From: Streptomyces sp. NBC_01723 | GTDB lineage: Bacteria; Actinomycetota; Actinomycetes; Streptomycetales; Streptomycetaceae | Direction of reading: 5' to 3' | Assembly: GCF_036246005.1 (NCBI RefSeq) | Contig: NZ_CP109171.1 | Location: 2,282,001-2,346,000 of the forward strand | Length of the DNA stretch: 64,000 nucleotides | Shown here: piece after piece, positions 9,478-17,462 of the stretch | Position numbering within the stretch: position 1 is the first letter of the stretch | Layout of the letters: every line of letters starts with the position of its first letter | The notes under the pieces: model-generated | Database searches by the model: none | Told to the model about the DNA's origin: nothing | What the model saw: only the letters and a program-made list of their open reading frames with translations | Translations under genes and position numbers: made by a program

Positions 9478-11007
9478 TCAGTCGTCGTCGGAGTCGAGCG
9501 CCAGGACAAGTTGGGTGACGGGGGCGTTGCCGCCGGTATCGGCCCTGACCCGGTAGAGGCCCGGCCCGGGAAGGGTGATCGAGGCACCGATCTCACCGTC
9601 GTGCCAGCCGAGCCGACCGGTGGCAACACGCAGGCCGGTCTCGGCGTCCTGCACAGTGCAGGTGATCCCGGCATACGTGTCCAAGACGGAACCCGGTCCG
9701 GGCCTCAGGCGCAGCAACCAGGGCCGGCCCGCCTCGACGCAGTCCGGGACGTCCAGACCGATGTCCCCCTCACCCAACGCGGGGCCGAGGTCCTGATCGT
9801 GCTCGGTGAGCACCGCGCGGATATAGGCGATGGCGACGCTGTCCTTTGCCAGGGCACCGTGCTGCAGCGGGAGTGGGGTCACGCCCATGGTCGGGCCGAA
9901 GGAAGCGGCGTCCCGGTAGACCGTGCCATCCCCGGCCCGGTCCCTGCGAAGCGGGATGCCGTTGCGGTCACGGGCCAGGCCCCCGTCACCGTTGCGCTCG
10001 AACGAGAGGTACTGCTCGTGCACCACACCACTGTCGAGACGCAGACTCTGCACGGTCGGCTGCGCGACGCCGACGACAGCGCGGTGCCCCGGCAGCGCAG
10101 GTCCCTTCTCCCGCAGGTGCTGCTGGAACTCCTGCGCCTCGCGGGCGAGTTCGGCATCTCCTCCCAGGACTGCCACGTCGGCCGGGGTGAGCCGGTGGAC
10201 ATCGAGACCCGCGTCGACGCAGCGGTAATCTGGCAGCAGGTCGTGTACACCGGGCAGTGTCGCGCACAGGGCCTGCATTCGGCGCCGCAGCCGGGCGGGC
10301 AGCCGGCCGGAGTGGTCACCATTGAGGATGACGGCCGCCATGACCGAACCCAGGAACGGGGTACCGAGGGTGACCACGGCCCTGGTTTCAGGGGTCAGGT
10401 CGCTGCCCTGGGAGGCGGCGTGGGCGAAGGCGGCCCGGGTGACCAGTCCGCCCATGGAATGGGCGACGAACACCAAACGCGCCTCGCGCTCGTCCGGATG
10501 CGAGCAACGTGCCCGAGCATGCTCCTCGCTGGCGCGCCACCGCGCCAGGTGATCGTGAGCGGCTTCCGCCAGCCGCGCTCCATTGACGGCGACGGGGAGC
10601 CGCCAGTCGTACGCGAACTCAAGTACGGCCTTGGGGCGGGCGACAGCACGGACGGCGTCAAGAAGATCGCCGTACGGCTCGAAGCCCTTCAGGAACGGCG
10701 CCACCGTCGGGACGCGCAGCAACTCGGTGGCTTCGATCCGACCGTACCGGCCGGATCGTTCGTCGTCGTCCAGGTGCAGCGGGCGCATCCCGTCCTCGTG
10801 CCGCCATGCCTCGACCACCCACCGAGGATCACGCAGTCCCCACACCAACCGCCCGGTCGTGGTGTCGCGCAAGGCGCTGCCCATGATCCCCGGCACCACG
10901 ATCACCGCATCATGCGTGGCATCCCGGATCACGGGTGGTGTCGGCGTCCAGGGCGCCACGCCCGCGCCAAAGGACATACCGGCTCGCTCGGTCCCCCCAT
11001 ACGTCAT
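9478..11007 (-). CDS. Alpha/beta hydrolase, LCAT/PGAP1-like lipase
   Basis: About 509 residues from ATG 11007. The N-terminus has VVPGIMGSALRD, typical of lecithin:cholesterol acyltransferase-like lipases (oxyanion region), followed by the nucleophile elbow FVAHSMGG and a late QHGALAKD that could supply the His. The last ~80 residues look like a beta-sandwich. No signal peptide is evident, so it is probably cytoplasmic. Starts further upstream (to 11343) would add over 100 residues that read like shadow sequence and overlap the ATPase remnant; an alternative ATG at 10977 has a GGGGGGA upstream. The next gene, 12 bases downstream, is the caspase-like/STAND/WD40 protein; a lipase effector controlled by that protease is plausible but unproven. 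Confidence 0.75.
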   Translation of the reverse strand: MTYGGTERAGMSFGAGVAPWTPTPPVIRDATHDAVIVVPGIMGSALRDTTTGRLVWGLRDPRWVVEAWRHEDGMRPLHLDDDERSGRYGRIEATELLRVPTVAPFLKGFEPYGDLLDAVRAVARPKAVLEFAYDWRLPVAVNGARLAEAAHDHLARWRASEEHARARCSHPDEREARLVFVAHSMGGLVTRAAFAHAASQGSDLTPETRAVVTLGTPFLGSVMAAVILNGDHSGRLPARLRRRMQALCATLPGVHDLLPDYRCVDAGLDVHRLTPADVAVLGGDAELAREAQEFQQHLREKGPALPGHRAVVGVAQPTVQSLRLDSGVVHEQYLSFERNGDGGLARDRNGIPLRRDRAGDGTVYRDAASFGPTMGVTPLPLQHGALAKDSVAIAYIRAVLTEHDQDLGPALGEGDIGLDVPDCVEAGRPWLLRLRPGPGSVLDTYAGITCTVQDAETGLRVATGRLGWHDGEIGASITLPGPGLYRVRADTGGNAPVTQLVLALDSDDD

Positions 11008-11143
11008 GCGGGAACGATATCCGGCATGCCTCACGCGGAGGCGGGAAAGCCGAGGACCGTAGGCGTGGCGACACTGTAGCGCGTTGCCCAATGTCGCGCT
11101 CATTGAAGGTAGTTGCCCTTGTTCGAAAGGCTCCACCGAGGCG

Positions 11144-11400
11144 TCAGCAGTGACTGGGCGCCCGATCCACCTCGGCCCACAGCGTCTTGGTGCAGGGGCC
11201 CTGCGGTCCCGTGCACCAGCGGTCGGCGAGGGCTTCCACAAGTAGCAGCCCGCACCCCGACTCGGCCTCCGTCGCTGGCAGTTCGGGCAGTCTCTGGGTG
11301 TAGGCGGGAAGCCCGCCCGGCCGGGTGTCGGTGACCTCGACACGCACCGACTCCGGCGTCAGCGTCAGGCACAGCGCGAAGTCCCGTCCCGACGCGCAGC
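11144..11400 (-). pseudogene. 5'-truncated HATPase (anti-sigma-like ATP-binding protein) remnant
   Basis: The reading frame ending at TGA 11144 encodes ~85 residues resembling the C-terminal half of the small RsbW-like ATP-binding proteins abundant in Streptomyces: SVRVEVTDTRPGG, then ESGCGLLLVEALADRWC (G2 box region) and TLWAEVD. The N-terminal half, with the N box, is missing. The homology breaks off just at the 3' end of the recombinase gene (stop at 11404), so the gene was probably cut by insertion or rearrangement there. Confidence 0.65.
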
Positions 11401-11403
11401 CGA

Positions 11404-12249
11404 TCAGGCGATGCGGGCGCGACACTGTTGACAGCCTGTCACCCCTCGCTCACCATCGTGCCTCTTGCGGTTGGGGTCTGCGCCCGGCAACAACCCGATC
11501 ACCTTGTGGATTTGATCGTCGGCCACTGCCGCATACCCTGCGGTCGTCGCCGGTGAAGCGTGCCGCATCAGGCGCTGGGTGAGCAGGAGATCACGCCCCG
11601 AGGCGCGATAGACGGCTGTCCCGAAGCGGTGCCTCAGCTGGTGGTAGCGCATACGGATGCCCTCCTTGGCCGCGATGGCAGCGACCGTGCGCGAAACTCG
11701 CTCAGGGGTGACTCCGCCCCATAGGCGCCCCTCGGCCGTGAGGTCTAGCTTCTGAGTGACAACGGGAGGGACCGGGACGATATCGGTACGTCCACCCTTG
11801 CCTTGCACCCGCAGGACGACCTCGCCGTCCTGGAGAACCGATATGTCCTCACGTCTGAGCTTGGCTGTCTCATGCGCTCGCAGACCACAGAAGGCCCCCA
11901 AGAGCACCCACGCGCGATGATGGCCCCGTGCGACTGAAGTAATGCGGGCCAGGTCCCCCTCCGGCAGAGGGTTCGGCGTTGAACGCGGTGCCGGCGGCTT
12001 TCGAATGCCTGTGACAAGATCTACGCCTCTCCATCTACCAAAAGCCTGTAAGTGGTTGAGGTAGGTCCGCCGGGACCACGGCTTGAGCGAGCGCACCGCG
12101 AAGTAGGCCATCACATGATCGACTGTTAAGTCCTCAACCCGAACGAGGGCCGCCTTGGCGATGGCGCGAATACAGCGGGCTCTGGCACGGATGGTGTTGA
12201 TCGAGTATCCGTCCACATGCTGTGCAGCAATGAAGGCATCGAGGACCAT
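11404..12249 (-). CDS. Tyrosine recombinase (XerD-like), candidate invertase for drmMI
   Basis: 281 residues with a SAM-like N-terminal core-binding domain (to ~95) and a complete catalytic set: GLRAHE (Arg I), VQGKGGR (Lys), HQLRHRFGT (His-x-x-Arg), LMRHAS (His) and the nucleophile in TAGYAAV. It is short and lacks the arm-binding N-terminus of large phage integrases, like XerC/D and the recombinases that invert hsdS or pglX genes. The start ATG 12249 has no obvious ribosome site. It is transcribed away from the silent drmMI cassette, whose inverted repeat begins only ~140 bases upstream. This position is the main reason to link it to inversion of drmMI; the alternative is a relic of the element that brought the caspase-like and Fic genes. 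Confidence 0.85.
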   Translation of the reverse strand: MVLDAFIAAQHVDGYSINTIRARARCIRAIAKAALVRVEDLTVDHVMAYFAVRSLKPWSRRTYLNHLQAFGRWRGVDLVTGIRKPPAPRSTPNPLPEGDLARITSVARGHHRAWVLLGAFCGLRAHETAKLRREDISVLQDGEVVLRVQGKGGRTDIVPVPPVVTQKLDLTAEGRLWGGVTPERVSRTVAAIAAKEGIRMRYHQLRHRFGTAVYRASGRDLLLTQRLMRHASPATTAGYAAVADDQIHKVIGLLPGADPNRKRHDGERGVTGCQQCRARIA

Positions 12250-12265
12250 GAGGGGAACGTGTGCA

Positions 12266-12363
12266 CCAACGGGGTTGGCAAACCAGACTCACCATCACAT
12301 GGCCATTAAGCATTCAATAATGTCTTAAAGTATGAGATTTCGGCATCCGACTGGTAGCCAACC
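12266..12363. repeat. Inverted GGTTGGC/GCCAACC motifs around the recombinase promoter
   Basis: GGTTGGCAAACCAG at 12273-12286 is nearly the reverse complement of CTGGTAGCCAACC at 12351-12363, and a smaller palindrome CCAAC-GGG-GTTGG lies at 12266-12278. Between them is an AT-rich stretch (about 12300-12338) that is probably the recombinase promoter. These may be regulatory or recombinase arm sites. Tentative. Confidence 0.35.
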
Positions 12364-12387
12364 GCGGGAAGTCCTTTCAGGGGGCCA

Positions 12388-12632
12388 ACGTTCTGGGGAA
12401 GGGCTTCATCCTGTCGCCCCAGCAGGCCGAGGAGCTCATCCAGCGCGACCCGCGCAACCGCGACGTCCTCTTCCCCTACCTCAACGGCGAGGACCTCAAC
12501 TCCCGTCCGGACTGCTCGGCGAGCCGCTGGGTGATCAACTTCCATGACTGGCCCGAGGAGCGGGCCCGTGAATACCCTGAAGTATTCGCCATCGTGGAAC
12601 GCGACGTGAAGCCCGAGCGACTCAAGAACAAC
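12388..12632 (+). repeat. Inverted repeat, left copy (in silent cassette)
   Basis: Positions 12399-12632 match the reverse complement of 13944-14177 over 234 bases with one difference (T at 12545, the matching C being in drmMI). Weaker identity (three further mismatches) continues to 12388. Length is a multiple of three and the reading frames coincide. Confidence 0.95.
12570..12587. other. Candidate crossover core, left: GAATAC-CCTGAA-GTATTC
   Basis: A perfect 6-bp inverted repeat around a 6-bp spacer, extendable to 8 bp with one mismatch (GTGAATAC/GTATTCGC). This is the geometry of XerC/D or Cre-type core sites. It is AT-rich inside GC-rich coding DNA and is encoded with codons unusual for this genome (GAA, CCT, GAA, GTA). 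An identical copy is in the other repeat arm. Confidence 0.5.
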
Positions 12633-13268
12633 CGCAAGGTCTATCGCGATTACTGGTGGCAGTATGCAGAGAAGCGTCCGGCCATGCTTAAGGCGATCAA
12701 GGGACTGGACAGTGTCTTGGCGGTGGCACTCGTGTCCCGAACCGTGATGCCAGTTTCGGTACCGACAGGACAGGTCTTCTCACACATGCTTGGGGTGTTC
12801 GCAGCTTCGGATTCTGCCCACTTGGCGTTGCTGGACAGCGGTATCCACTACGCGTGGGCAATCGCACGGGCGTCCAGCCTCAAGGGAGACCTTCGCTATA
12901 CGCCGTCAGATGTTTACGAGACAATGCCGTTGCCTACCGGCAGCACGACCATGGCCGTTGCAGGTGCCGAGCTTGATCAAATCCGGCGATCTGTCATGCT
13001 CCAACGCGGCCTTGGTCTGACCAAGCTCTACAACCTCGTTCACGACCCGAGCATCATCGACGCAGATATCCATGCTCTGCGTGCAGCACATGTGGAGGTC
13101 GACCATGCCGTGATGCAGGCCTACGACTGGCAAGACCTGCACTTCCGGCACGACTTCACAACGACTCGAAAGAGCACGCGCTTCAGCCTACCCCAGCCGG
13201 TCCAGACTGAAGTGATCGACCGATTGCTCGAACTGAACCACGCCCAGCACGGGGGAAAAGCCGACTTC

Positions 13269-13295
13269 CTGCTCTTTTGAAGATCAGAAGAGCAG
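13269..13295. terminator. Palindrome formed by the two convergent cassette ends
   Basis: Both cassettes end with CTGCTCTTyTGA (Leu-Leu-Phe-stop) and are separated by only three bases, making the hairpin CTGCTCTT ... AAGAGCAG. It may act as a bidirectional terminator that works in either orientation of the invertible segment. Confidence 0.5.
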
Positions 13296-16200
13296 CCCCT
13301 CGCGTACTGCTGAGGGCGACTGAAAATGTCGCTGGTGATTAAGCTCCAGGAGTCGGTCCAAGATCTCGGTAAGAGTACGCATCGGGAACGTGTAGCGCAC
13401 GCCTTGACGAGTTTCATGGAACCCATGTTCCAAGTTCAGGTCGCTCCACCCGTAGGCTGCCGACACAGCCTCGTCCACAGCTCGATGGCAATCTCGTACA
13501 GCTGCAATCTCGGCATCTCCGACAGAAGGATCATGGACGAGGTTGTAGAGCTTGGTCAGACCAAGGCTGCGCTCCGCCATGATCTCAGCTCGCAGCTGAT
13601 CAAGGCGGGCACCCGCATCTGCCATGCCTGATGAGTAGGTAGGACGTGGAAGCGTCTCGAACACGTCTGACGGTGAGTAGTTGAGGTCAGCCTTCATTGT
13701 GGACGAGTTACGCCATGCCCAACATGTATGGAACGAACTACTGAGGAACGCGAGATCCCCGTCGGAAGCGGACGCAAAAACGGCCAACTTGTGCGAAAGG
13801 ACCTGTCGGCTTGGGACTCGGGCCGGCATCACGGTTCGGGACACGAGTGCTACCACCAAGACACGTTCGCGGCCGGAGATGGCTCGGTACAAGTCCATGG
13901 CGGGCCGGGTGAAGCGCCACCAGATCTCACGACGCTGTCGGTTGTTGTTCTTGAGTCGCTCGGGCTTCACGTCGCGTTCCACGATGGCGAATACTTCAGG
14001 GTATTCACGGGCCCGCTCCTCGGGCCAGTCGTGGAAGTTGATCACCCAGCGGCTCGCCGAGCAGTCCGGACGGGAGTTGAGGTCCTCGCCGTTGAGGTAG
14101 GGGAAGAGGACGTCGCGGTTGCGCGGGTCGCGCTGGATGAGCTCCTCGGCCTGCTGGGGCGACAGGATGAAGCCCTTGCCTAGGACGTAGGAGCCGATAT
14201 AGGCGCCTGGTCGCCCCGAGGCGTCCCCAGATACCAGTCGATACGGCCGCCCCTTCACCCGTGACTGTGGATCCAGCGACGTCGTGATGCCCCGAACCTT
14301 CTCGCCGTCCAGCACTCTGTCCGCCTCGTTCGCGAGCGGCGGCACCGAAGTCCAGACGGCGCAGTACTCCAAGACCGCCGACTTTGAAGGCCAGGGTGCG
14401 CTCTTCACCGCCCGCCGGATGCTGACCTTCCTCTTCTCCTCCAACTGGTCCAGGCCGACCTCACGGGTGTCACCTTGAGCCAGAGTGTTGGTAGCGATGA
14501 GCCCCGTCTGGCCATGCTTGTTGAGGAGCTGGTGAGCGCGGAGTTCAAAGTAGGCCACCAAGTCGGCGCTACCACGCTTCTTGTCGGCGAGGTAGTCGAC
14601 CATGTACTCGCGGTACGCCTCGCCCAGGGCGCCCGTGAGTTTCTGGCCGCCGAGGAACGGCGGGTTGCCGATGATCGCGTCGAAGCCGCCATGTTCCGTG
14701 AAGACTTCAGGGAAGGTCAGGGGCCAGTGCAGAGGTCGTCGGGCCAGCCCTCCGCTCGGGGCTTCGGAGGAAAGCCACTCTTCAGCGGTGGCATGGGCTT
14801 CCCGCACTTCATCCGAGTCTTCCGAAACCTCCTCGTCGATGATCCGTTCCACGATGAGCTCAGCCTGCGGGAAGAGATCCTTGATGCGCTTGCCGCCGTC
14901 CTCCACGTACCACTCGACGCGTCCCGAGGCACAGGTAGCCAGTGCCGCACCGGCGAGAAGGTCGCCGACAAGCCGTAGCCGTGCGGAGTGGCGGTTCACC
15001 TCGGAGAGCTTCTCCCGTTTACGCTGCAGCGCGACCAGGTCCACACCCCTGACCGAAGTGATCGCCAAGCGAAGGTCCTTGAGTTCCTTGGCCTTCTTCT
15101 TCAGTGCTTCCGCGCGCTCGTCGGCGTGCTTGGTGAGCAGGCTGCGCTTCTCGGTCGGTTCCAGGTGTTCCGCTCTGATCTGCTCCATGTTGTGCACACC
15201 CAGCAGCGAGTCCCCCGCCACCAACCGGTCGTCCAGGAAAGTGAACGGACGCGTCGGGTCCATGGAGACCAACCACAGCGAGAGCTTGGCCATCTCCACG
15301 GCCATGGGGTTGATGTCCACCCCGTACAGGCAGTGCTCGATCACCTGGCGCCGGGCCTCGATCACTACCGGGTCGGACTCCGCGTCTGCTGCAGTGACCG
15401 CGTCAACAGCGCGCCCCGCCCGGTACTTGACCGCCTCCTCGCGGCCCTCCCGCTCCCACGCCTCGATCAGCCGATCCCCCAAGTACCGGCAGGCGGCCAC
15501 CAGGAACGCCGCCGAGCCCATCGCGATGTCCGCGACCTTCAGCTCACGGATCCGCTCAGCTGTCTTCGGCACCCAGGCATCCCTGTCCGCCGTCTGGAGC
15601 GGACCCGGCTCGTACACCAGCGGCTCCAGCGCGTGCAGCACGACCTCCTCCGCCAACCGGCGCGGGGTGTAGTGCGTACCCGTGTTCTTCCGCAGCGAGG
15701 ACTCCGTCACGAACAGCGCGCCCGCCGGGATGACCACCGGCAGGTCCCGCAGGTCCCTCCGAATCACACCGAAGAAGGGCAGCAGACGTTCCGTCAGGGC
15801 CGCGTCGCGGCAGGCTGCGAGCAGCAGACGCCTCGCCTCCGTCGCGGCCTCCGCCTTCGCCGGGGCCAGCAGCTTCTCCAGACGCACCGCGCTCGCCGGC
15901 GGCTTGGGGTCCTTCCACGTCTCGTAGATCTTCTTCGCGAGGGTCTTCACGTCCCTCGACGTGGCCGCCAGGGACTCCAACTCCCTCAGCGGTACCTCGT
16001 GTTCCACGCCGTCCGGGCCGATGAGGCCGACCATCGTCTCGACGGCGCGCCGGGCGTCGTACGAGAGCAGGCCCTCGTACACGTAGCCGATCTCCTCCAC
16101 GCCCAGCGCGCGGAAGCTGAGCGTGCGGGTCTCCCTCTGCCTGCCCGTGCCGACACGGACCTCCTGCACGGACTGGAGCATGTGCAGCACCGTGCGGTCG

Positions 16201-17462
16201 TCGATGGGGAGAAGGGGGAAGCTGTTCTCCAGCCAGGGGTACTTGTCCGGATCGAAGATGGAGCCGTCGTACGCCGGGAGTTCGAGCTCAGGGTGCAGCA
16301 CTCCGCCGTGCACGGCGTGGAACAGCGCGATCAGGCGGTGCCAGGCGGCGGTCGTGTACTCCAGGGAGGCCTCGCCCTCGGCGTCGGCGCGGGACTTCAG
16401 CTCGGCGCGCAGGAAGCGGGCGGAGTAGGAGCGGGCGTAGACCTCGTTGTCGGCGGGCAGCAGTCCGCGTTCCTCGGCGAAGAGGAGGAAGACGACGCGC
16501 ATCATGACCGCGACCGCGCCCCGGTAGACCTCGCTCGCCTCGACGCCGCTCGCGCGCAGGCCGGGGGTACCGCGTTCCATGGCGCTGGCGTCGGCGCGGC
16601 CGATGGCGTCCACCAGTTGCTCGACGGCCTGGCGGACCTGGATGCCGAGGGCCTCGGTGACCTCGTCGCCCGCGTCGAGGCTCTTCCTCAGCAGACCGAC
16701 CAGAGTCTCGGACTCGTCGTACTCGAAGAAGCGACGGCGGCGCAGCAGGGAGACGAAGGCGCGGACGACCGTGCGTTCGGCGGCCTCGTTCCAGCCGATG
16801 GCGTCGAAGACGGCCGTGGTCGTGACGCCGCCGACCGGGGCCCAGACCAGGCACCACCAGCGGCCGTCGGTGACCAGGCCGAGGGGTACGTCGTGGTGGC
16901 GCAGGAGTCGGGCGAGGCGGTCGGCGGGGCCGGCCGCCCAGTCGTCGCCCCAGCTCGGGCGGGCCGTTGGGGCGGTGCCGCTGGGGATGGTCATGCCCAG
17001 CATTCGTACGCGCTTGGCAGCAGACCCCGTGTCCGGTTCGGCGGCGAGTTCCGTACCAGGCTCGGTTAGCGCGAAGTCGGCGCGGACACGGGCGTTGTGC
17101 TCGTGGACGTCGAGAGTGAGGCGGTCCAGGGCGAGGTCGTCGTCCTGGCCCTCGCGCAGAACAAGCGCATCGCCCCACTCCAGCAGCGAGCGCAGGATGT
17201 AGCCGGTCCACTCGTCGCGGCCGGCGTTGGTGTCGGCCTGCCAGTCGGCGTGGCGGGCGCGCAGCCGGGTGCGCTGGTCCTTGTCGAGGGCGTCGAGCTG
17301 GGGCCAGGCCTGGAGCAGGACGGGCATGGTGAGGAAAGGGCCGGAGACCTCGGTGAGGTCCAGCCATTCCTGGTGCTGGCCCCGGCCGTCCATGGCCTTG
17401 GCCCTGGCGGCGGCGACTCCGCGGGAGGAGCCACGGAAGGAAGAGGCGGCGGAGCGGCTCAT
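13284..17462 (-). CDS. drmMI: DrmMI, DISARM N6-adenine methyltransferase (Eco57I-like), with invertible 3' end
   Basis: 1392 residues. Methylates host DNA so that DISARM spares it. Motif X-like GTHYTPRRLAEEVV is near residue 600, motif I-like DIAMGSAAFL near 644, and the catalytic motif IV NPPFLGG near 931. The C-terminal part after ~1095 is the target-recognition region: residues ~1096-1173 are encoded by the inverted repeat and the last 219 residues are the variable cassette. The ATG at 17462 overlaps the drmD stop (ATGA). Downstream, where drmA would be expected, the inverted silent cassette and a recombinase gene follow. The cassette part uses fewer GC-ending codons than the body, suggesting a separate origin. 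Recombination across the repeats would give a 1388-residue variant. Confidence 0.92.
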   Translation of the reverse strand: MSRSAASSFRGSSRGVAAARAKAMDGRGQHQEWLDLTEVSGPFLTMPVLLQAWPQLDALDKDQRTRLRARHADWQADTNAGRDEWTGYILRSLLEWGDALVLREGQDDDLALDRLTLDVHEHNARVRADFALTEPGTELAAEPDTGSAAKRVRMLGMTIPSGTAPTARPSWGDDWAAGPADRLARLLRHHDVPLGLVTDGRWWCLVWAPVGGVTTTAVFDAIGWNEAAERTVVRAFVSLLRRRRFFEYDESETLVGLLRKSLDAGDEVTEALGIQVRQAVEQLVDAIGRADASAMERGTPGLRASGVEASEVYRGAVAVMMRVVFLLFAEERGLLPADNEVYARSYSARFLRAELKSRADAEGEASLEYTTAAWHRLIALFHAVHGGVLHPELELPAYDGSIFDPDKYPWLENSFPLLPIDDRTVLHMLQSVQEVRVGTGRQRETRTLSFRALGVEEIGYVYEGLLSYDARRAVETMVGLIGPDGVEHEVPLRELESLAATSRDVKTLAKKIYETWKDPKPPASAVRLEKLLAPAKAEAATEARRLLLAACRDAALTERLLPFFGVIRRDLRDLPVVIPAGALFVTESSLRKNTGTHYTPRRLAEEVVLHALEPLVYEPGPLQTADRDAWVPKTAERIRELKVADIAMGSAAFLVAACRYLGDRLIEAWEREGREEAVKYRAGRAVDAVTAADAESDPVVIEARRQVIEHCLYGVDINPMAVEMAKLSLWLVSMDPTRPFTFLDDRLVAGDSLLGVHNMEQIRAEHLEPTEKRSLLTKHADERAEALKKKAKELKDLRLAITSVRGVDLVALQRKREKLSEVNRHSARLRLVGDLLAGAALATCASGRVEWYVEDGGKRIKDLFPQAELIVERIIDEEVSEDSDEVREAHATAEEWLSSEAPSGGLARRPLHWPLTFPEVFTEHGGFDAIIGNPPFLGGQKLTGALGEAYREYMVDYLADKKRGSADLVAYFELRAHQLLNKHGQTGLIATNTLAQGDTREVGLDQLEEKRKVSIRRAVKSAPWPSKSAVLEYCAVWTSVPPLANEADRVLDGEKVRGITTSLDPQSRVKGRPYRLVSGDASGRPGAYIGSYVLGKGFILSPQQAEELIQRDPRNRDVLFPYLNGEDLNSRPDCSASRWVINFHDWPEERAREYPEVFAIVERDVKPERLKNNNRQRREIWWRFTRPAMDLYRAISGRERVLVVALVSRTVMPARVPSRQVLSHKLAVFASASDGDLAFLSSSFHTCWAWRNSSTMKADLNYSPSDVFETLPRPTYSSGMADAGARLDQLRAEIMAERSLGLTKLYNLVHDPSVGDAEIAAVRDCHRAVDEAVSAAYGWSDLNLEHGFHETRQGVRYTFPMRTLTEILDRLLELNHQRHFQSPSAVREGLLF
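13944..14188 (-). repeat. Inverted repeat, right copy (inside drmMI)
   Basis: Reverse complement of 12388-12632; 233 of 234 positions identical over 13944-14177, then three mismatches in the next eleven. The repeat covers codons ~1096-1173 of drmMI and ends exactly where the two protein versions diverge. Confidence 0.95.
13989..14006. other. Candidate crossover core, right: GAATAC-TTCAGG-GTATTC
   Basis: Identical (reverse complement) to the core at 12570-12587. In drmMI it encodes Glu-Tyr-Pro-Glu-Val-Phe. Exchange between the two cores would invert the 1401 bases between them. Confidence 0.5.

Larger units (their letters stand above)
12336..13280 (+). pseudogene. Silent alternative C-terminal cassette of DrmMI (no N-terminus, no promoter seen)
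   Basis: An open frame preceded by TGA at 12333 and running to TGA 13280. It encodes only the C-terminal region of an Eco57I-like methylase. The start, IRLVANRGKSFQGANVLGKGF, is a diverged homologue of the matching part of DrmMI. Residues from 12399 to 12632 are then virtually identical to DrmMI at DNA level. The last 215 residues (NRKVYRDYWWQY ... ADFLLF) are a different but homologous specificity region, sharing LGLTKLYNLVHDPS and SRTVMP with the expressed version. An internal GTG at 12531 could be called as a 249-residue gene, but no ribosome site supports independent expression. Frame matches DrmMI exactly at the repeat boundary, so inversion would make it the expressed 3' end. Confidence 0.8.

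Noticed and set aside
7063..11079. 1338-residue plus-strand open frame across the caspase-like and lipase genes
   Set aside because: No recognisable domain, and it spans two convincingly coding minus-strand genes; third-position GC supports the minus strand.
12531..13280. Independent small methylase gene
   Set aside because: It lacks all catalytic motifs and a ribosome site; better explained as the silent 3' cassette of drmMI.
14988..17069. Open frame antisense to drmMI
   Set aside because: Shadow of the methylase; Arg/Val/His-rich without motifs.
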